Shown: positions 12,573 through 24,815, counted from the stretch's first letter. The stretch: 64,000 nt of DNA from Buddleja alternifolia (GCA_019426215.1 CM033393.1:21330591-21394590); one strand, 5' to 3'. Notes: generated by a model not told the origin, from the letters alone. Numbers and translations: made by a program.

Positions 12573-14104
12573 TGATAAATCCTTATGGTAGGCTTACCGG
12601 CCTTTTATATCAATATATAGTTCTCAAGATATTTTGCCTCGTCTTTCCATATACCCCGAGAACAGGAGCCCATATGGTAGTAAATGTTAAGTCAAGCCCA
12701 TCAGATATTCATGGTCAATCGACCGAACTAGTGTGCCCCACGACTCATAGACTACACCTAGATAAAAATCGATCCCACGAGCATCTCTATGCTTAGCGGT
12801 GGACCTAGCCTAATCCACTTGACACCACCCCACGACTCATGGACGGTGGGCCAAGCTTCATGGCATTTCACATGTCACCACTTATGATGGAAGGCGTGGA
12901 AAATAGAACCTCGTTCAATTTCCACATAAACTTAATATTTCTTGGATTTACTTGAAACAAATCAAGCGAGGGGTTTCAACATGCAAGGTTTCATCAAGAT
13001 TAGGATTATCTTTAATTATGTGATCATGCCATCCAAGGAGCATATAAGAAAAACATAATATAAGACATCCACAATGCGGTAAACAAATATGGATGATTGT
13101 GGGTCCCTAAGCGATCCACCCGAGCCACCGGTGAATCTAACGCAATCTAGGGTACTAAATTAAAATAGGCCCTATCTATTACATAAGCTTCCAACGGCAT
13201 ACATAATCTTCAATAATGATCCATCATCTTTGTCTCCATCTTCAATTACAATATAATGAAAAAGAAAGTGCGAAAATAAAATATACAACCAAATCGAAAT
13301 AGAGGCCAATAATACTTATAACTCAATTGAATAATCTAAGGCTCAACCCACAATCCATCCATTATGAAATCAGCCATCAAGCGTATGAAGATGACGTGCA
13401 AATAATTAATCATAAGCCATCACGTAGTTGAAACAATCATAACTTTGGGATTTATACATTCCGAGGAAAAACCGAGTTTTTCTAGTTTCAAAAATTCCAA
13501 ACTTTTAAATAACTCAAAAACGCGTGGAAGTTGATTCCAAAATCAAGATATGGGCCAAAGGTTGGAGTCCTTGAAGACCCGGGTCGTGTGTACCACACCA
13601 CGTCGAGATGGTCCAACCATCAAGCACGTGATGTTCAAACGCACACCCATGTACGCTGTCGGGCAACGCACCGTGCGTAGCCGAGCAGCTGCTGGATAAT
13701 TTCTCGACCATGGTCGAGACCACCAAGGGGTGGAATCGGCCATGGACAGCCCCGTCTTGACCCTAGCCAAGTTTCCTTCGACGGTTGGCAACGATTCGCA
13801 ATATTAAGCCCTACCAAAGGAACCCACCCTTATGCGCACAAAGCCTTCGGCTGGGTGCGTACAAAGTCTCTTAGCTTAGGTTCAATATCAACGATCCTTG
13901 CCCGAGTCTCGACCTTCCCTTTTACTGTCTCTTAATTTTCAATAGTTTCAAAAAAAAAAAATCTCCAAGATTTTAAGAAAAACGATGACAAAGCCCAAGC
14001 TATTATAAAATCAACAAACATAACTTATAGATTTAAGCAACCAGTTAAAATACTACATGAAACTGAAAGCAAAAAACACACAAAGTTTTTGTGGTGCATA
14101 ACCC
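12573..14104 (-). other. A' 5' leader
   Basis: Non-coding leader homologous to 21601-23366 of A in reverse complement. It contains the repeated motif at 12738-12750 and 12830-12842 (CCACGACTCATGG). A short minus-strand ORF (13543-13791) shares its first ~30 codons with an ORF in A's leader (21910), but the DNA itself is highly similar, so this is not evidence of a protein. Confidence 0.75.
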
Positions 14105-14119
14105 GGGCTTTGATACCAC
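14105..14119 (-). other. A' primer-binding site
   Basis: The minus strand reads GTGGTATCAAAGCCC, one base different from the canonical TGGTATCAGAGC. It is adjacent to the LTR end (TGTAAGGATC on the plus strand from 14120). Confidence 0.85.
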
Positions 14120-14261
14120 TGTAAGGATCAGTATGCCCCCACAAGGGATGTCGGCGCAACAGAAGAAATAAAGTATGTAAAACACATATATAATAGCATC
14201 CCAAGCTAGGGGGTCGAAGTAATGCACAACAAAAACTAAAATACGAGTAAAGGGGTTTTAA
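14120..14261 (-). repeat. A' 5' LTR, truncated to 142 bp
   Basis: Only the last part of the LTR (U5 side) survives, matching 9714-9860 and 21440-21582. At about 14261, inside 'ggggtttt', it switches to C-type LTR sequence in the opposite orientation. Confidence 0.85.
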
Positions 14262-15518
14262 TTGGTGAAGTTAATCCAAGGCCTAGTTCATTGTTAGGAA
14301 TAATTACACTAGCCTATGGGGATGACTTATTGCTAGCTTGTTAATGAGCCTAAGGGGTCACACACTTAACTTAGTGTAGTACCTATTGGCTAGTTAATTT
14401 TTGTGAATTAATGGAAAGATTAATTAATTGGAATTATTTAATCAGGGAAAGAAATAAGTTAATTAAGTAGTCTTAATTAATAATAGTCTTATAATTTAAT
14501 ATTGGAATATTAAATTGGGAAAGACTAATTAATTAATTAGTGGTCTAATTAATTAATATGTGAAAGAGTAAAATAAATATATGCATATATATATTTACAT
14601 ACATGGGCATGTATGTATATACATTTGGTAGAGAGTTTTATCTTGTTCATCTTGTAATATATTTAGTAGGATCCATTCTAATTAATTAGATGACTAATTG
14701 ATATGGAAGGATCTTAAAAATATATTAGGATAAATATTGTAGATTTGATAAGATCTATTTAATTGGTTAGTTGACTAGTTATATTGAAAGATCTTATTGG
14801 ATAGATATGATATATTTGATATGATATGACATATATGGGAATATCTAATTAGTTGGAAAGATATCCAATTAATTAAGGAATAGAGTTTGAGAAAGAAACT
14901 AAATAAAATAAAATAACATATACATATATATATATATATATATACATACATGTAGGGCACACACGCCCTACACACACTCACACACCTACATGTATGTATA
15001 TATATTTGTGTGTGTATTGTTGTTTTATATGATTAAGGTTAAGAGTTTTCATAAGTTGAAAACTAGAGATTGAAAATATTAATTCTTTCTTTCATCTTTT
15101 CTCTTCCACCTGTTTCACAAGTTAATTATTCCAACTCATGTGTTGAGTACGAAGAACACCAAAAAATATATTCCTACCCTTTTCTCATAAGTCGAAATTC
15201 AATATTGTCTTCGCTAGCACTGTTGGAGATAATCAAGGATACGAAATTAAGGTGTGGATAAACTTAGAGGCATCACACTTGGGGCGCTAGAGCAAATCAA
15301 TCTAGAGAGGTGTTGCAGGGAGTTACTTAAAAAGATGTTGCGGTTTTTGTTCTTCAAGAGGTACACACGTGATAACTATCTTTTATGAGTTTTGAATCTG
15401 ATGGTACCATGTCTGTTTAGCCCTAATTTGGGGATGCCTCATTTCTTTTATTGAATTATGAAATTTCGTACTTCTGCTGCGACCGACATCCCCAGAATTG
15501 GACCATGCGATCCCAACA
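14262..15518 (+). repeat. C-type LTR fragment, plus strand
   Basis: Reverse complement of much of 4348-5720. It ends ..GATCCCAACA at 15518, the same 3' LTR terminus as C1. The 5' half is missing. It lies directly against the gag remnant of C2 on the right and against the cut-off A' LTR on the left. It contains AT/GT microsatellite tracts at 14925-15015. No gene. Confidence 0.8.
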
Positions 15519-15870
15519 TTAACGCCGTACAACTTCTCCAGTGCAAGGATGATCTCAGATGCATGTTTTGTAGTCACAGACTGCCACTGTAACTCATTAG
15601 TCATGGAGACCAGAATGAGACAACACACGTAGATGTCATCTTAGCGTCATTTCTCATGTGCATCGTGTGCGGCCCTAGGAGCAGTTGCCTTAGGGGCAAG
15701 CTAAATAGCTTGGGTCAGGACATAGTCAAGACTCTCAGATTGCACCAAAATCTTGAGATTGTAGTGCCAGTTAGGGAAATCGGGCCAGTTAAATTATTCG
15801 ATTCAAGGATTATTGAGAGTGGTGTTTTACCCATTGATGTGTATTGCGAAAACAAAGACATTAGCATTTA
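15519..15870 (-). pseudogene. Copia gag remnant (element C2)
   Basis: N-terminal part of Gag with a start near 15834 (MGKTPLSIILESNNLTGP), homologous to the MAKNP/MAKTP starts of A and C1. The downstream SMTNELQWQSVTTKHASEI segment matches the Gag core. The reading frame changes between the two parts. The gene is cut off at 15518 by the plus-strand LTR, so the ORF that runs across this point is chimeric. Confidence 0.8.
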
Positions 15871-16515
15871 GTCCCAATCATATCCATATGTAGTTATGGA
15901 CTTTTGAACCACGCGTGTTGTCCCACTGTGTTTTGAGTTTTCATCACCCCACAGATGACAAAATGGAAAATATAAGATTTTCAGTGGGCTCGAGCTGTCA
16001 AACGCCTCTCTAACTCACTCCACGACTCATGGCCAGTGGTCGGTAGCATTTGAACAAGCACGATGGCCCATTCACTTCCCAAGTGGTTCGCGAGATGGTT
16101 TTGCCTCACTTGTCATGTACGTCCCGATTATACGATGTCACCATACACTAATTTGTGGTTAAGTCCGACCCTTCAAATTCTCACAGTAAACAGATGGTCC
16201 CACGACTCGTGGCCTACTCCTTAGCAAAACTGAAACCCATGTACTCTTCTAATATGACCTCCGTGTCATATAGAATTCCTAGTTGCGAGATTAGTACCTT
16301 TGAACTTGACAGAGCATCCCACGACTCGAGGCCAATGTTATCAAGCCATCGGCTATTCCCTCTCACATCTAATGATGGAAGGCTCTGGATCTAGTTGGGT
16401 TCACCCAAGCCCCCAACTTACCCATTTAGGGACTCAATATTTATTATGGGGTTTTTGTTATTTTACAAACAAGGTCTCACCATATTTCAGTTATTTATCT
16501 TTCTTAGGTGATCAT
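15871..16515 (-). other. C2 5' leader, first part
   Basis: Non-coding leader next to gag. It carries CCACGACTCATGG-like motifs at 16020-16032, 16200-16212 (a near-perfect palindrome, CCACGACTCGTGG) and 16319-16331, and one CCCGATTATACGA motif of the D type at 16123-16135. It is interrupted at 16516 by a solo-LTR-like insertion and resumes at 17909. Confidence 0.7.
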
Positions 16516-17908
16516 TGACACGCTAGAACCTAACGTGCTTGAATAGTAAGTGTACTAGTCATGGTAGTAATAAAAGTGGACAAAATAAGTCCAGGTTGTC
16601 GAACCACGGAGACTTGGATCTTAGCTTTAGATTTTCGATAAAAGAAAAGACAAATAAAGTAAATTTCAAGAATTGATTGAATAAACGAAGGATAAAAGAG
16701 AAAACAAGCTATAGATTAAAACTCACGTATGATAAAATGACTACGACACATGCTACAACCGAATCTACTCGTCAATATATATGGGTTACTCCTCGAATTA
16801 TTAGACTCCTATTGCTTTGGTGAAAATTCCTTAATTAACTATTACCCGATGTCTCGGCTCATAATAATCCTATGATTAATTGACGATTCTCTAAATATGT
16901 CTATCCGAGAATCTAACCAATAACCACGCATTTACGCTTTAGAATTTCCCCGGATAAATCCGGCTAACCGCACCTGGGAATCCTATTTCTAGGGGCAATT
17001 CCTCATTTGTTTCGGATGATGTGTTAATTCTCTTGAACCCTAACCTATCTTCTCTCGAATGACTAGATTAGGCAAGATAGCAAGCATATGATGATCAAGC
17101 ATATGATTGGAATAAAAGCATAAAATTAACACACAAAGCAATAGGAGAATTAATAGGAAAACTCACTTCATATATATTGACTCATAAATTTGGCCTTCAC
17201 ATGGCCTTATATCTACAAAATTAGCTTATCATCAATAGCTCAAGAAGATCTAGAACAATCATATTCATAATTATGAACATAAACATGTAATGAAAGCAAA
17301 TAAAACTCCCTAAGACTTGGTTGATGATGAATCCTAGCTTGGAACTTCAATCTCTAGCTTAATCCCCCTTCTTCTCCCTCCAAGATTGATGAATTTCGGC
17401 TCAAAATCCCAGAAAAATGCCTTCCTTCACCCAGATTTTCGAACTCAGATAATGTGCTGAAAATTGGGCTTTATAGGTTCAAAAAATGGTTACAGCGGTG
17501 CCCAGGCGCGGGTGGATCGGCGCCCAGGCGCCGCCTACGTGGCAGGAGTTTCTTGGAGGAAAAGTCGGACGGCGCCCAGACGTGGATAATGTGGCGCTCG
17601 GCGTGGAATGAACGGCGCCTGGGCGTGGGTAAGTCTGCATCTAGGCGCGGGTTTGCGTGCAATTGCTACTTCTCTGCATCTTCTGGCGCCTGGGCGAGAA
17701 TAATGTGGCGCCTAGGCGCCGGCATGCGAAACATCTCCTCTTGATCGTTTGATATGCCGTCTTTTGCCCTTTTCTTCGTGTGCTCTCGTTTATCACCTGA
17801 AATCACTTAACACCCCAATTAAACGCAAATGTAGCATGATTTAGGTAATAATTTAATCTAAAGCATAAGCATCACGGGCTTAAAAACACGTAAAAACGCC
17901 TCTTATCA
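16516..17908. mobile_element. Solo-LTR-like insertion with GGCGCC cluster
   Basis: A 1,393-bp block begins TGACACGCTAG and ends CTTATCA, so it has TG..CA ends. It is flanked by ATCAT (16511-16515) and ACCAT (17909-17913), a 5-bp duplication with one mismatch. It splits an otherwise continuous leader. It carries no PBS and no protein motif. At 17500-17725 it has a GC-rich cluster of GGCGCC(C/T)(A/G)GGCG-type words in otherwise AT-rich DNA. Best read as a solo LTR of an unrelated, unclassified element; a short non-autonomous element is the alternative. Strand unknown. Confidence 0.6.
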
Positions 17909-18655
17909 ACCATGCAAACAAGCATATCATACATAAAGAAACAAGAGATAAATAACAAGAGCATGATATACATAAAGCGGTAAATGTGATCCTAGTCAAG
18001 CCAACCTAAAAACACCCCGAGCCACCATGGTGTAGACCAGTTTAATCTAAGGACCCGGACCCTCCACTAAGGTCTTCAAAGCTCCACAAGCTTGAACGTC
18101 TCCATCTTCTTCTTCAAATTACTACATAAAAGAAAGGAAACCTCACCCTCTCATGTACATAAATTGAAAACATGGCACACAAGCCTTAAATCAAAACGAC
18201 TAATATATGGCTCGATCCAGATCAACACATAATCACATAATACACGCTCGCATCATGCAAAGATAAACTTAAATTTATCGGCTTTAATTAAGGATACTCT
18301 AATTAAATTAGTGGACCAATTAATTTCTAATAGCCCATTTTAGAAAATCCAATGAAAAATCATAATTTCTCGTTTATTCCAAAATTAATTTAATTCTAAA
18401 ATTCTAACATTGATTTAATTCAATTCATTAATTAATATCATAATATTAATTTCCATGAATCAAATAAAAAAAATTCCATTTTGGAAAGCCTATGAAAAAG
18501 TCTACCTTTTCATTTAATTCGAAAAGACCAAATTCAAAAGATTGTTTATTTTATTTAATTTGAAAAATCCATAAAATACAAATTTTATTTTATTCTTGGA
18601 ATATAAATAAAATCTTTGGTCTTTCAAAGTCCACAAAGAAGTCCATTTCTTTATC
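17909..18655 (-). other. C2 5' leader, second part
   Basis: Continues the C2 leader: the 'cataaagcggtaaatg' and 'cgagccacc' blocks match 13075-13130 of A'. The rest is AT-rich and non-coding. It ends where S2 pol homology begins (about 18656); the S2 edge is a truncation, so no target-site duplication can be read here. Confidence 0.65.
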
Positions 18656-19439
18656 TGATGTAGGAATTGAAGATCTTGTTCAACAACCGTCACAAATCAA
18701 TATTGGTGATGATAGTGATGAAAATGAGGATGATGAGATCTTTGTGCCTAATTCTAAGGTTACTCGTGAGGTTACTAATGATGATATTGTCAGAAACGCT
18801 GATGATCATGAAGAGAATGATCATCAAGAGCAAATTGGAACTGTGAATAATGGAGCGACTACGCAAGAGACAAATGAGGGTCAAGTGATTGATGATCAAG
18901 AGTCTCTCAATCCGTTCTAACCAGATCGTAAATGACTTAGAGATCACTCACCAGATCTGGTTATTGGAGATATTGGAGCACCTGTTAGAACTAGGGCTGC
19001 TACAATCAATGAGGCCATGTTTGCAAGCTTCCTATCTCAAATGGAACCGAAGAAAGTGGATAAAGCGCTCAGTGATTCAATTTGGGTAGAAGCGATGCAA
19101 GAAGAGCTTAACCAATTTGAGAGAAGTAAGGTTTGGACTGTAGTACCAAGACCAACTCACCAAGGAGTTATTGGGGCTAGATGGGTTTTTAGGAACAAGA
19201 TGGATGAAGATGGCATTGTTATAAGAAACAAAGCCAGATTAGTCACTTAGGGTTATTGCGAAGAAGAGGGTATCGATTTTGATGAAACTTATGCCCCAGT
19301 AGCCCATCTTGAAGCAATTTGGATGTTCCTAGAGTTTGCCACATTCAAAAAATTCATAGTGTACCAAATGGACGTGAAAAGTGCTTTCGTGAATGGTAAA
19401 CTCCAAGAAGAATTATATGTGGAGCAACCACCGGGATTC
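18656..19439 (+). pseudogene. S2 pol: linker and RT N-terminal half
   Basis: Translates to the same sequence family as S1 RT (36230-36835): [18 protein letters not shown], then [28 protein letters not shown] and YQMDVKSAF with the first catalytic aspartate. A TAG stop replaces the glutamine before GYC (about 19248). Homology to S1 starts near 18656 and the upstream pol is lost. RT reads on across element A at 28351. Confidence 0.85.
19435..19439 (+). repeat. Target-site duplication of A, left copy
   Basis: GATTC directly before the LTR of A; the identical copy is at 28351-28355. S1 has a single GATTC at the corresponding place in its RT gene (36827-36833 region). Confidence 0.9.
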
Positions 19440-21582
19440 TGAAAGAGTTAGGTGCCCGACGTGCCATTTGTTGGGCGTAGTAGCCGACTCTTTAAACAGT
19501 CTTATATTGTATCTTGTCAAGTTATTTAATAAAAGGCATATTCTTCTTTATCTTATCATTATATGCTATTAGATAAAGTTCCCTAGATCACTCTTAAGCT
19601 ATGAGATGTGTTTGGTATCGGGGATGCCAATCATGGAACATGTCTCTAAGGTTGTGGTCTTAAAAATGTTCCAAGTCATAGAATCATTGAGATAGGGATA
19701 TCAATGACTCGTAAAGACTTGCACGTACAATGCACACTCTTGGAGAGTGTATCCTATTCCATGGATACTGATACGGTGTACATCAGTGCATGTATGTGGG
19801 TTCTCGTTGGATCGAGTAAACTGAACAACCCCGCCGAGATTCCATATTGGAGTCAATGTCGAATTTGGAATCTCCTCGGTTACGCGGACATAAGATTGGT
19901 CCTCATGACTTGAGGCACCATTGGTCATCTCATGCATCGCCAACTGTACTTAGATTTGTCACACGATTCCAAGTGAGTCATAAAGTGGGGCATGTTGGGT
20001 CCAGTCTGGTTATGTATGGAGGTGCGTGAGTGCCAAGAAAGAATCTGTCACTGATCATTAGCATCGGCGCATATCCTATGTACTTCACAGTGTATTGACC
20101 ATGGGAACCTCCGGCAGGAGTAGTATCAATAAGGAGGCACAGTGTTTCCTCGCTTGATTGATAAATTGGTCAATATCACTTAGATCGATATACATAGAAT
20201 CGAGTTACTGGGATTTCGACTGACATCCAAGTCCTAGATTCGATCGGGATATTTGATGGAAGGATTTTACTTATGCGAAAATCGTAATGCGGAAAGGTCA
20301 CCTAATAATCGTTCATGGCTAGGTCTTCTTGGCGCGTGGCTAGTACTAACCTTGATTTGTAGGAACCATGAATTAATCGGTAATTAATTCTTGGTCGGAT
20401 TAAAATACTTGGAGTAATTAAATCTAGCAATGAAAATTGCAAAGGCACAACGGGGTTGTGTTCCTACTACTAGTACATGAACGAACCTACAATGGGGTTA
20501 CACACTTACTCAAGAAAGTTCAATTACTATGTGAATATTAATCCGATTTAGGATTAAAGTGAAATTGATTAATGAGATTAATTGATTAAGTTGAAGACAT
20601 TTTAATTAGTAGGCTTGGGAAAATAATTATTCTATTAATTAATCTTGGAAATTAATTATTAACGGAAATTGCTATTATTCGGGAATTTATTTAAACTACT
20701 AATTTTTCCATTAATTAATCATGAAGATTATTTAATTAACAAGTATTGGAAGACTTGGGAGCCATTTTAATTAAGTTGGACTTAATTAAATGAAGTCACA
20801 AGATTGAAATTCAAAGCTAGTCAAAGTTTGACTTGTAATGTTTTTTAAATGAAGAAAAAAATGAAAAATATTCTCTTACACATGTGGTGGTAGTTGAGAA
20901 TGGAATGGTAGGTGAGAGTGAGGTGGTAGGTGAAGAAAAACAAGTCTTCTACTCCACCTAACACCATATGGCCGAAAATTGGTGGCTATAAAAGGAGGTG
21001 TTCTTGCTCTCATTTAGAACTTGATGAAAACTAATAGGAAAGAAAGCTTTGAGCTTAGTACTTCCTCTCTAGAGTTTACTTCTAGCTTCTCTTGTGATTC
21101 TTGAAGACTTTCTTCCATAGAACTTCTTCTTGAAGATTAGTTATAGAAGATTATCTTCTATAGATATTTCTTCTAGTAACTCTTCTTGTCTTCCACCTTT
21201 CACTACATAGACTCCATTTCCTTAGAGCATATATCTAGCCAATATTTTGCTTAAGGTATGAACTTACTTGAGGTGTGTCCTTGTAGAGGCTTCTTTCTTT
21301 AGGAGCTTATGGTGGTTTGATTCGAACCCCTCCATGTTGAGATGAGGATTCGAAAATGAGAGCCAAAGTTTTTTGGTGTGGTTTTCCTTGTGTTGTGGTT
21401 TTATACCTTCACTTTAATAAAACCCCAAATCTTGTACTTGGTTTAAAACCCCTTTACTCGTATTAGTTTTTGTTGTGCATTACTTTGACCCCCTAGCTTG
21501 GGATGCCGATATATATGTGCTTTGTATATTTTATTTCTTCCGTTGCGTCGGCATCGCTTGTGGGGGCATACAGATCCTAACA
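19440..21582 (+). repeat. A 5' LTR
   Basis: 2,143 bp, TGAAAGAGTTAG...GATCCTAACA. A TATA box (TATAAAA, 20987-20993) sits in a 'ggctataaaaggagg' context, with a probable RNA start some 25-35 bp downstream. The same box is kept in the 3' LTR at 27777. The LTR is about 98-99% identical to the surviving part of the 3' LTR by eye. Confidence 0.92.
20987..20993 (+). promoter_or_regulatory. TATA box in A 5' LTR
   Basis: TATAAAA followed by a GGAGG stretch, about 590 bp before the LTR end. It is conserved in the 3' LTR (27777-27783) and, as TATAAG, in A'. It would drive the genomic RNA of the element. Confidence 0.7.
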
Positions 21583-21600
21583 GTGGTATCAGAGCCCGGG
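21583..21600 (+). other. A primer-binding site
   Basis: GTGGTATCAGAGCCCGGG directly after the LTR. TGGTATCAGAGC is complementary to the initiator tRNA-Met 3' end. Confidence 0.93.
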
Positions 21601-23366
21601 TTATGCACCACACTAACTTTTGCATATTTTTGCTTTCGGTTTCATGTAGTATTTTAACTGGTTGCTTAAATCTATATATTACGTTTGTTGATTTAATAAT
21701 AGCTTGGGATTTTTCATCGTTTTTCTTAAAATCATGGAGATTTTATTTTTTTTAAACGATTAAAATTAGGAGACACTAAAAGGGAATGTCGAAACCCAGG
21801 CGAGGAACGTTGATATTGAACTCAAGCTACGAGACTTTGTGCACACCCGGCCGAAGGCTTTGTGCGCATAAGGGTGTGCTCATTTAGTAGGGCTTAATAT
21901 CGCGAATCATTGCCAACCGTCGAAGACAACTTGGCGGGGGTCAAGACGGGGCTGACCATGGCCGATTCCACCCCTTGGTGGTCTCGACCATGGTCAAGAA
22001 ACTGTCCAACAGCTGCTGGACAGTTTATGCGCTACTCGGCGGCGCATGGTGTGTTGCCGTGCAGCGTACTCGGGTGTGCGTATGCACATCACGTGCTTGA
22101 TGGTTGGACTATCTCGACGTGGTGTGATACAAACGACCCGGGTCTTCAAGGACTCCCAACTTTGACCCATTTCTTGATTTTGGAATCAACTTCCATGCAT
22201 TTTGAGTTATTTAAAAGTTTGGAATTTTTGGAACTAGAGAAACTCGGTTTTTCGCTCAAAATGTATAAATCCCAAAGTTATGATTGTTTCAACTACGTAA
22301 TGGACTTATTATTAATTTATGCTTTGCACGTCATCTCATATGCTTGATGGTTGATTTGCATAATGGATGGATTGTGGGTCAAGCCTTAGATTATTCAATT
22401 GGGTTGTAATTATTATTGGCCTCTATTTCAATTTGGTTGTATATTTTATTTTCACACTTTCTTTTTCATTTTATTGTAATCGAAGATGGAGACGAAGATG
22501 ATGGACCATTATTGAAGATTATGTATGCCGTTGGAAGCTTATGTAATAGATAGGGCCTATTTTAATTTAGTACCCTAGATTGCTTTAGATTCACCGGTGG
22601 CTCGGGTGGATCGCTTAGGGACCCACAATCATCCATATTTGTTTACCGCTTTGTGGATGTCTTATATTATGTTTTCTTATATGCTCCTTGGATTGCAAGA
22701 TCACATAATTAAAGATAATCCTAATCTTGATGAGACCTTGCATGTTGAAAACCCTCGCTTGATTTGTTTCAAGTAAATCCAAGAAATATTAAGTTTATGT
22801 GGAACTTGAACGAGGTTCTATTGTCCACGCCTTCCATCATAAGTGGTGGCATGTGAAATGCCATGAAGCTTGGCCCGCCGTCCATGAGTCGTGGGGTGGT
22901 GTCAAGTGGATTAGGCTGTGACCACCACTAAGCATAGGGATGCTCGTGGGATCGATTTGTCTAGGTGTCGTCCATGAGTCGTGGGGCACACTAGTCCGAT
23001 CGATTGACAATGAATATTTGATGGGCTTGACTTAACATTTACTACCATATGGGCTCGTGTTCTCGGGGTATATGGGAAAGACGAGGCAAAATATCTTGAG
23101 AACTATATGTCGATATAGAAGGCCGGTAAGCCTACCATACGGATTTATCATATGGGCTCGTGTTCTCGGGGCATATGAAGAGTCGCTTATGGATCTCGAG
23201 CCCACTAGGGAGACCCGCATATCTCCTCGAATATCCATATAAGAGGGTTATGGAATTTGATAAAATAGTGGGAGACACGTATGATTAAAGACCGAATTAT
23301 GTGTGGACAAAATTACATATTGAATGCTAATTGTTTTGCCTCGCTATTTATTTTGTAGTTTACAAA
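21601..23366 (+). other. A 5' leader
   Basis: A long non-coding leader of about 1.77 kb between PBS and gag. CCATGAGTCGTGG occurs at 22882-22894 and 22972-22984. A 23-bp direct repeat (CATATGGGCTCG, then TGTTCTCGGGG) occurs at 23046-23068 and 23149-23171. An ORF at 21910-22347 is open for 145 codons but shows no recognisable domain and is broken in A'. Leaders of this kind normally carry packaging and dimerisation signals; which part does so here is unknown. Confidence 0.75.
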
Positions 23367-24435
23367 ATGGCCAAAAATCCACTTGCATCAATCCTAGATT
23401 CAAATAGACTTGTTGGTCCCAACTACGCCGATTGGTATCGAAACCTTAAAATTGTGCTTCAAAGTGAGCGCAAGGATAGCGTATTAGATATGTCTTTGCC
23501 TCGCGTAACTCGCACAAGCACTGATGATGAACGTGCCGCTTTTGATAAGTGGACTGATGATAATATCCAAGTGAGATGTATCATGAAGGCTTCTATGACT
23601 AATGAGCTTCAAAAACAATTTGAGCACGTGAACATCTCTAAAGATATTATCAAAAGTCTCGAGGAGCTCTATGGCACTCGAACAAGGAGGGAGAGTTTCG
23701 CAATCTCTAAAGAGCTATTCCGCGCTCGCTTGCACGAGGGATCGTCGGTCGATGATCATGTTTTACGTATGATCAGTCTTATTAATAAGCTTTCTGATCT
23801 TGGCGTAAAATTTGAGACCGAGCTTTCTGGTGATCTCGTGCTACAGTCCCTTCCGAAGTCGTTTGACCAATTTGTCATCAACTACAACATGAATCAAGTT
23901 GAGGCTTCATTACCCGAGTTGTTAAATATGTTGAAGAGTGCAGATGCCACCATCAAAAAGGATAAGCCGGTACTGCTTGTTGGTTCCTCATCCCGTTCTA
24001 AGGGCCGTAAGGCCAATAAGAATAAGGGGAAGAAGAACAACAACAAGAAAAATCAGTTGAAAGGCAAAGGTGGTGTAAAAAAAGCTAAGGGTACCGATCA
24101 TGATGTGTGTTTCAATTGTGGTAAAAAGAGACATTGGAAGCGTAATTGCACTGAACCAATGAATGGTATGTTTTATGTTGAAGTTAACTTATCAGTTAAT
24201 GATGCTTCTTGGGTGTTGGACACCGGATGTGGAGTTCACCTTTGCAATGATTTGCAGGTGATGGCAAGAAGCAAGCAGATAAGTAGAGGGGAGATGACCA
24301 TGCGGTTTGGGAATGGAGCACGGGTTGCTGCCATGGCCGTAGGAACTATCTACTTATCTTTTCCCAACAAAAATCGTGTTATTTTGAACAATGTATTTTA
24401 CATTCCACAATTAATTAAGAACATCATTTTTCGTA
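23367..24435 (+). pseudogene. A gag and protease
   Basis: The start at 23367 gives MAKNPLASILDSNRLVGPNY, the start shared by C1, C2 and D. The Gag core is followed by a lysine/asparagine-rich stretch and a CX2CX4HX4C zinc knuckle (CFNCGKKRHWKRNC, cysteine codons from 24108 to 24149), which binds element RNA. Protease follows in the same frame, with the active-site DTG (LDTGCGVHL) at 24219. The frame is lost at a T run (24427-24431), where one extra T throws the protease end into the next frame. Otherwise intact from the start codon to that point. Confidence 0.88.
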
Positions 24436-24815
24436 CCCTTGTTGGACAAGGAAGGTTATAGTTTTGTTATAAAAAATGGAGCTTGCTCCATGTTTTATGG
24501 TTCTTCTTTAATATTGGAATCAAAGTTGTCTCATGGCTTATACACGGTTCTCCCCGATACTCCAATCTTATTATCTCAACATGAAGAACATACTAGTAAG
24601 AGAAAGTTAGATAATCAAAATGATACATACTTGTGGCATGCTAGACTAGGCCATATCTCTAAGGATAGGATTCATAAGATGGCGGATAAGCTTGACCTTC
24701 GGGACATGCTAGATATGCCAACTTGTAAATCTTGTCTAAAGGGTAAGATGACCAAGTCACCATTTTTCGGGCAAATGGAGCGAGCTACTAACCCTTTGGA
24801 CTTGGTCCATACGGG
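24436..24815 (+). pseudogene. A integrase, zinc-binding part
   Basis: The second frame, 24439-24834, holds the end of protease and the HHCC domain of integrase: WHARLGHI (H67, H72 of this ORF) and CKSC (C96, C99). It binds zinc and helps integrase multimerise. One extra G in 'acgggatg' (24811-24820) breaks the frame at the first catalytic aspartate, so the tail of this ORF after LDLVHT is out-of-frame sequence. Confidence 0.88.

Larger units (their letters stand above)
9714..14261 (-). mobile_element. Copia element A', internally deleted
   Basis: Order along the minus strand: truncated 5' LTR (14261-14120), PBS (14119-14105), leader (14104-12573), a deletion junction, the end of RT plus RNase H (12572-11844), polypurine tract, full 3' LTR (11829-9714). 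Gag, protease, integrase and most of RT are missing. It is the same family as A, sharing LTR ends, leader and RNase H. It cannot move by itself, but the PBS, leader and 3' LTR are present. Confidence 0.85.

Noticed and set aside
17454..17744. A 96-codon arginine/glycine-rich frame
   Set aside because: Falls in the GGCGCC cluster of the solo-LTR-like insertion; composition-driven.
21910..22347. A 145-codon ORF in the leader of A, partly shared with A'
   Set aside because: The shared part follows from high DNA identity and the frame breaks in A'; no domain seen.
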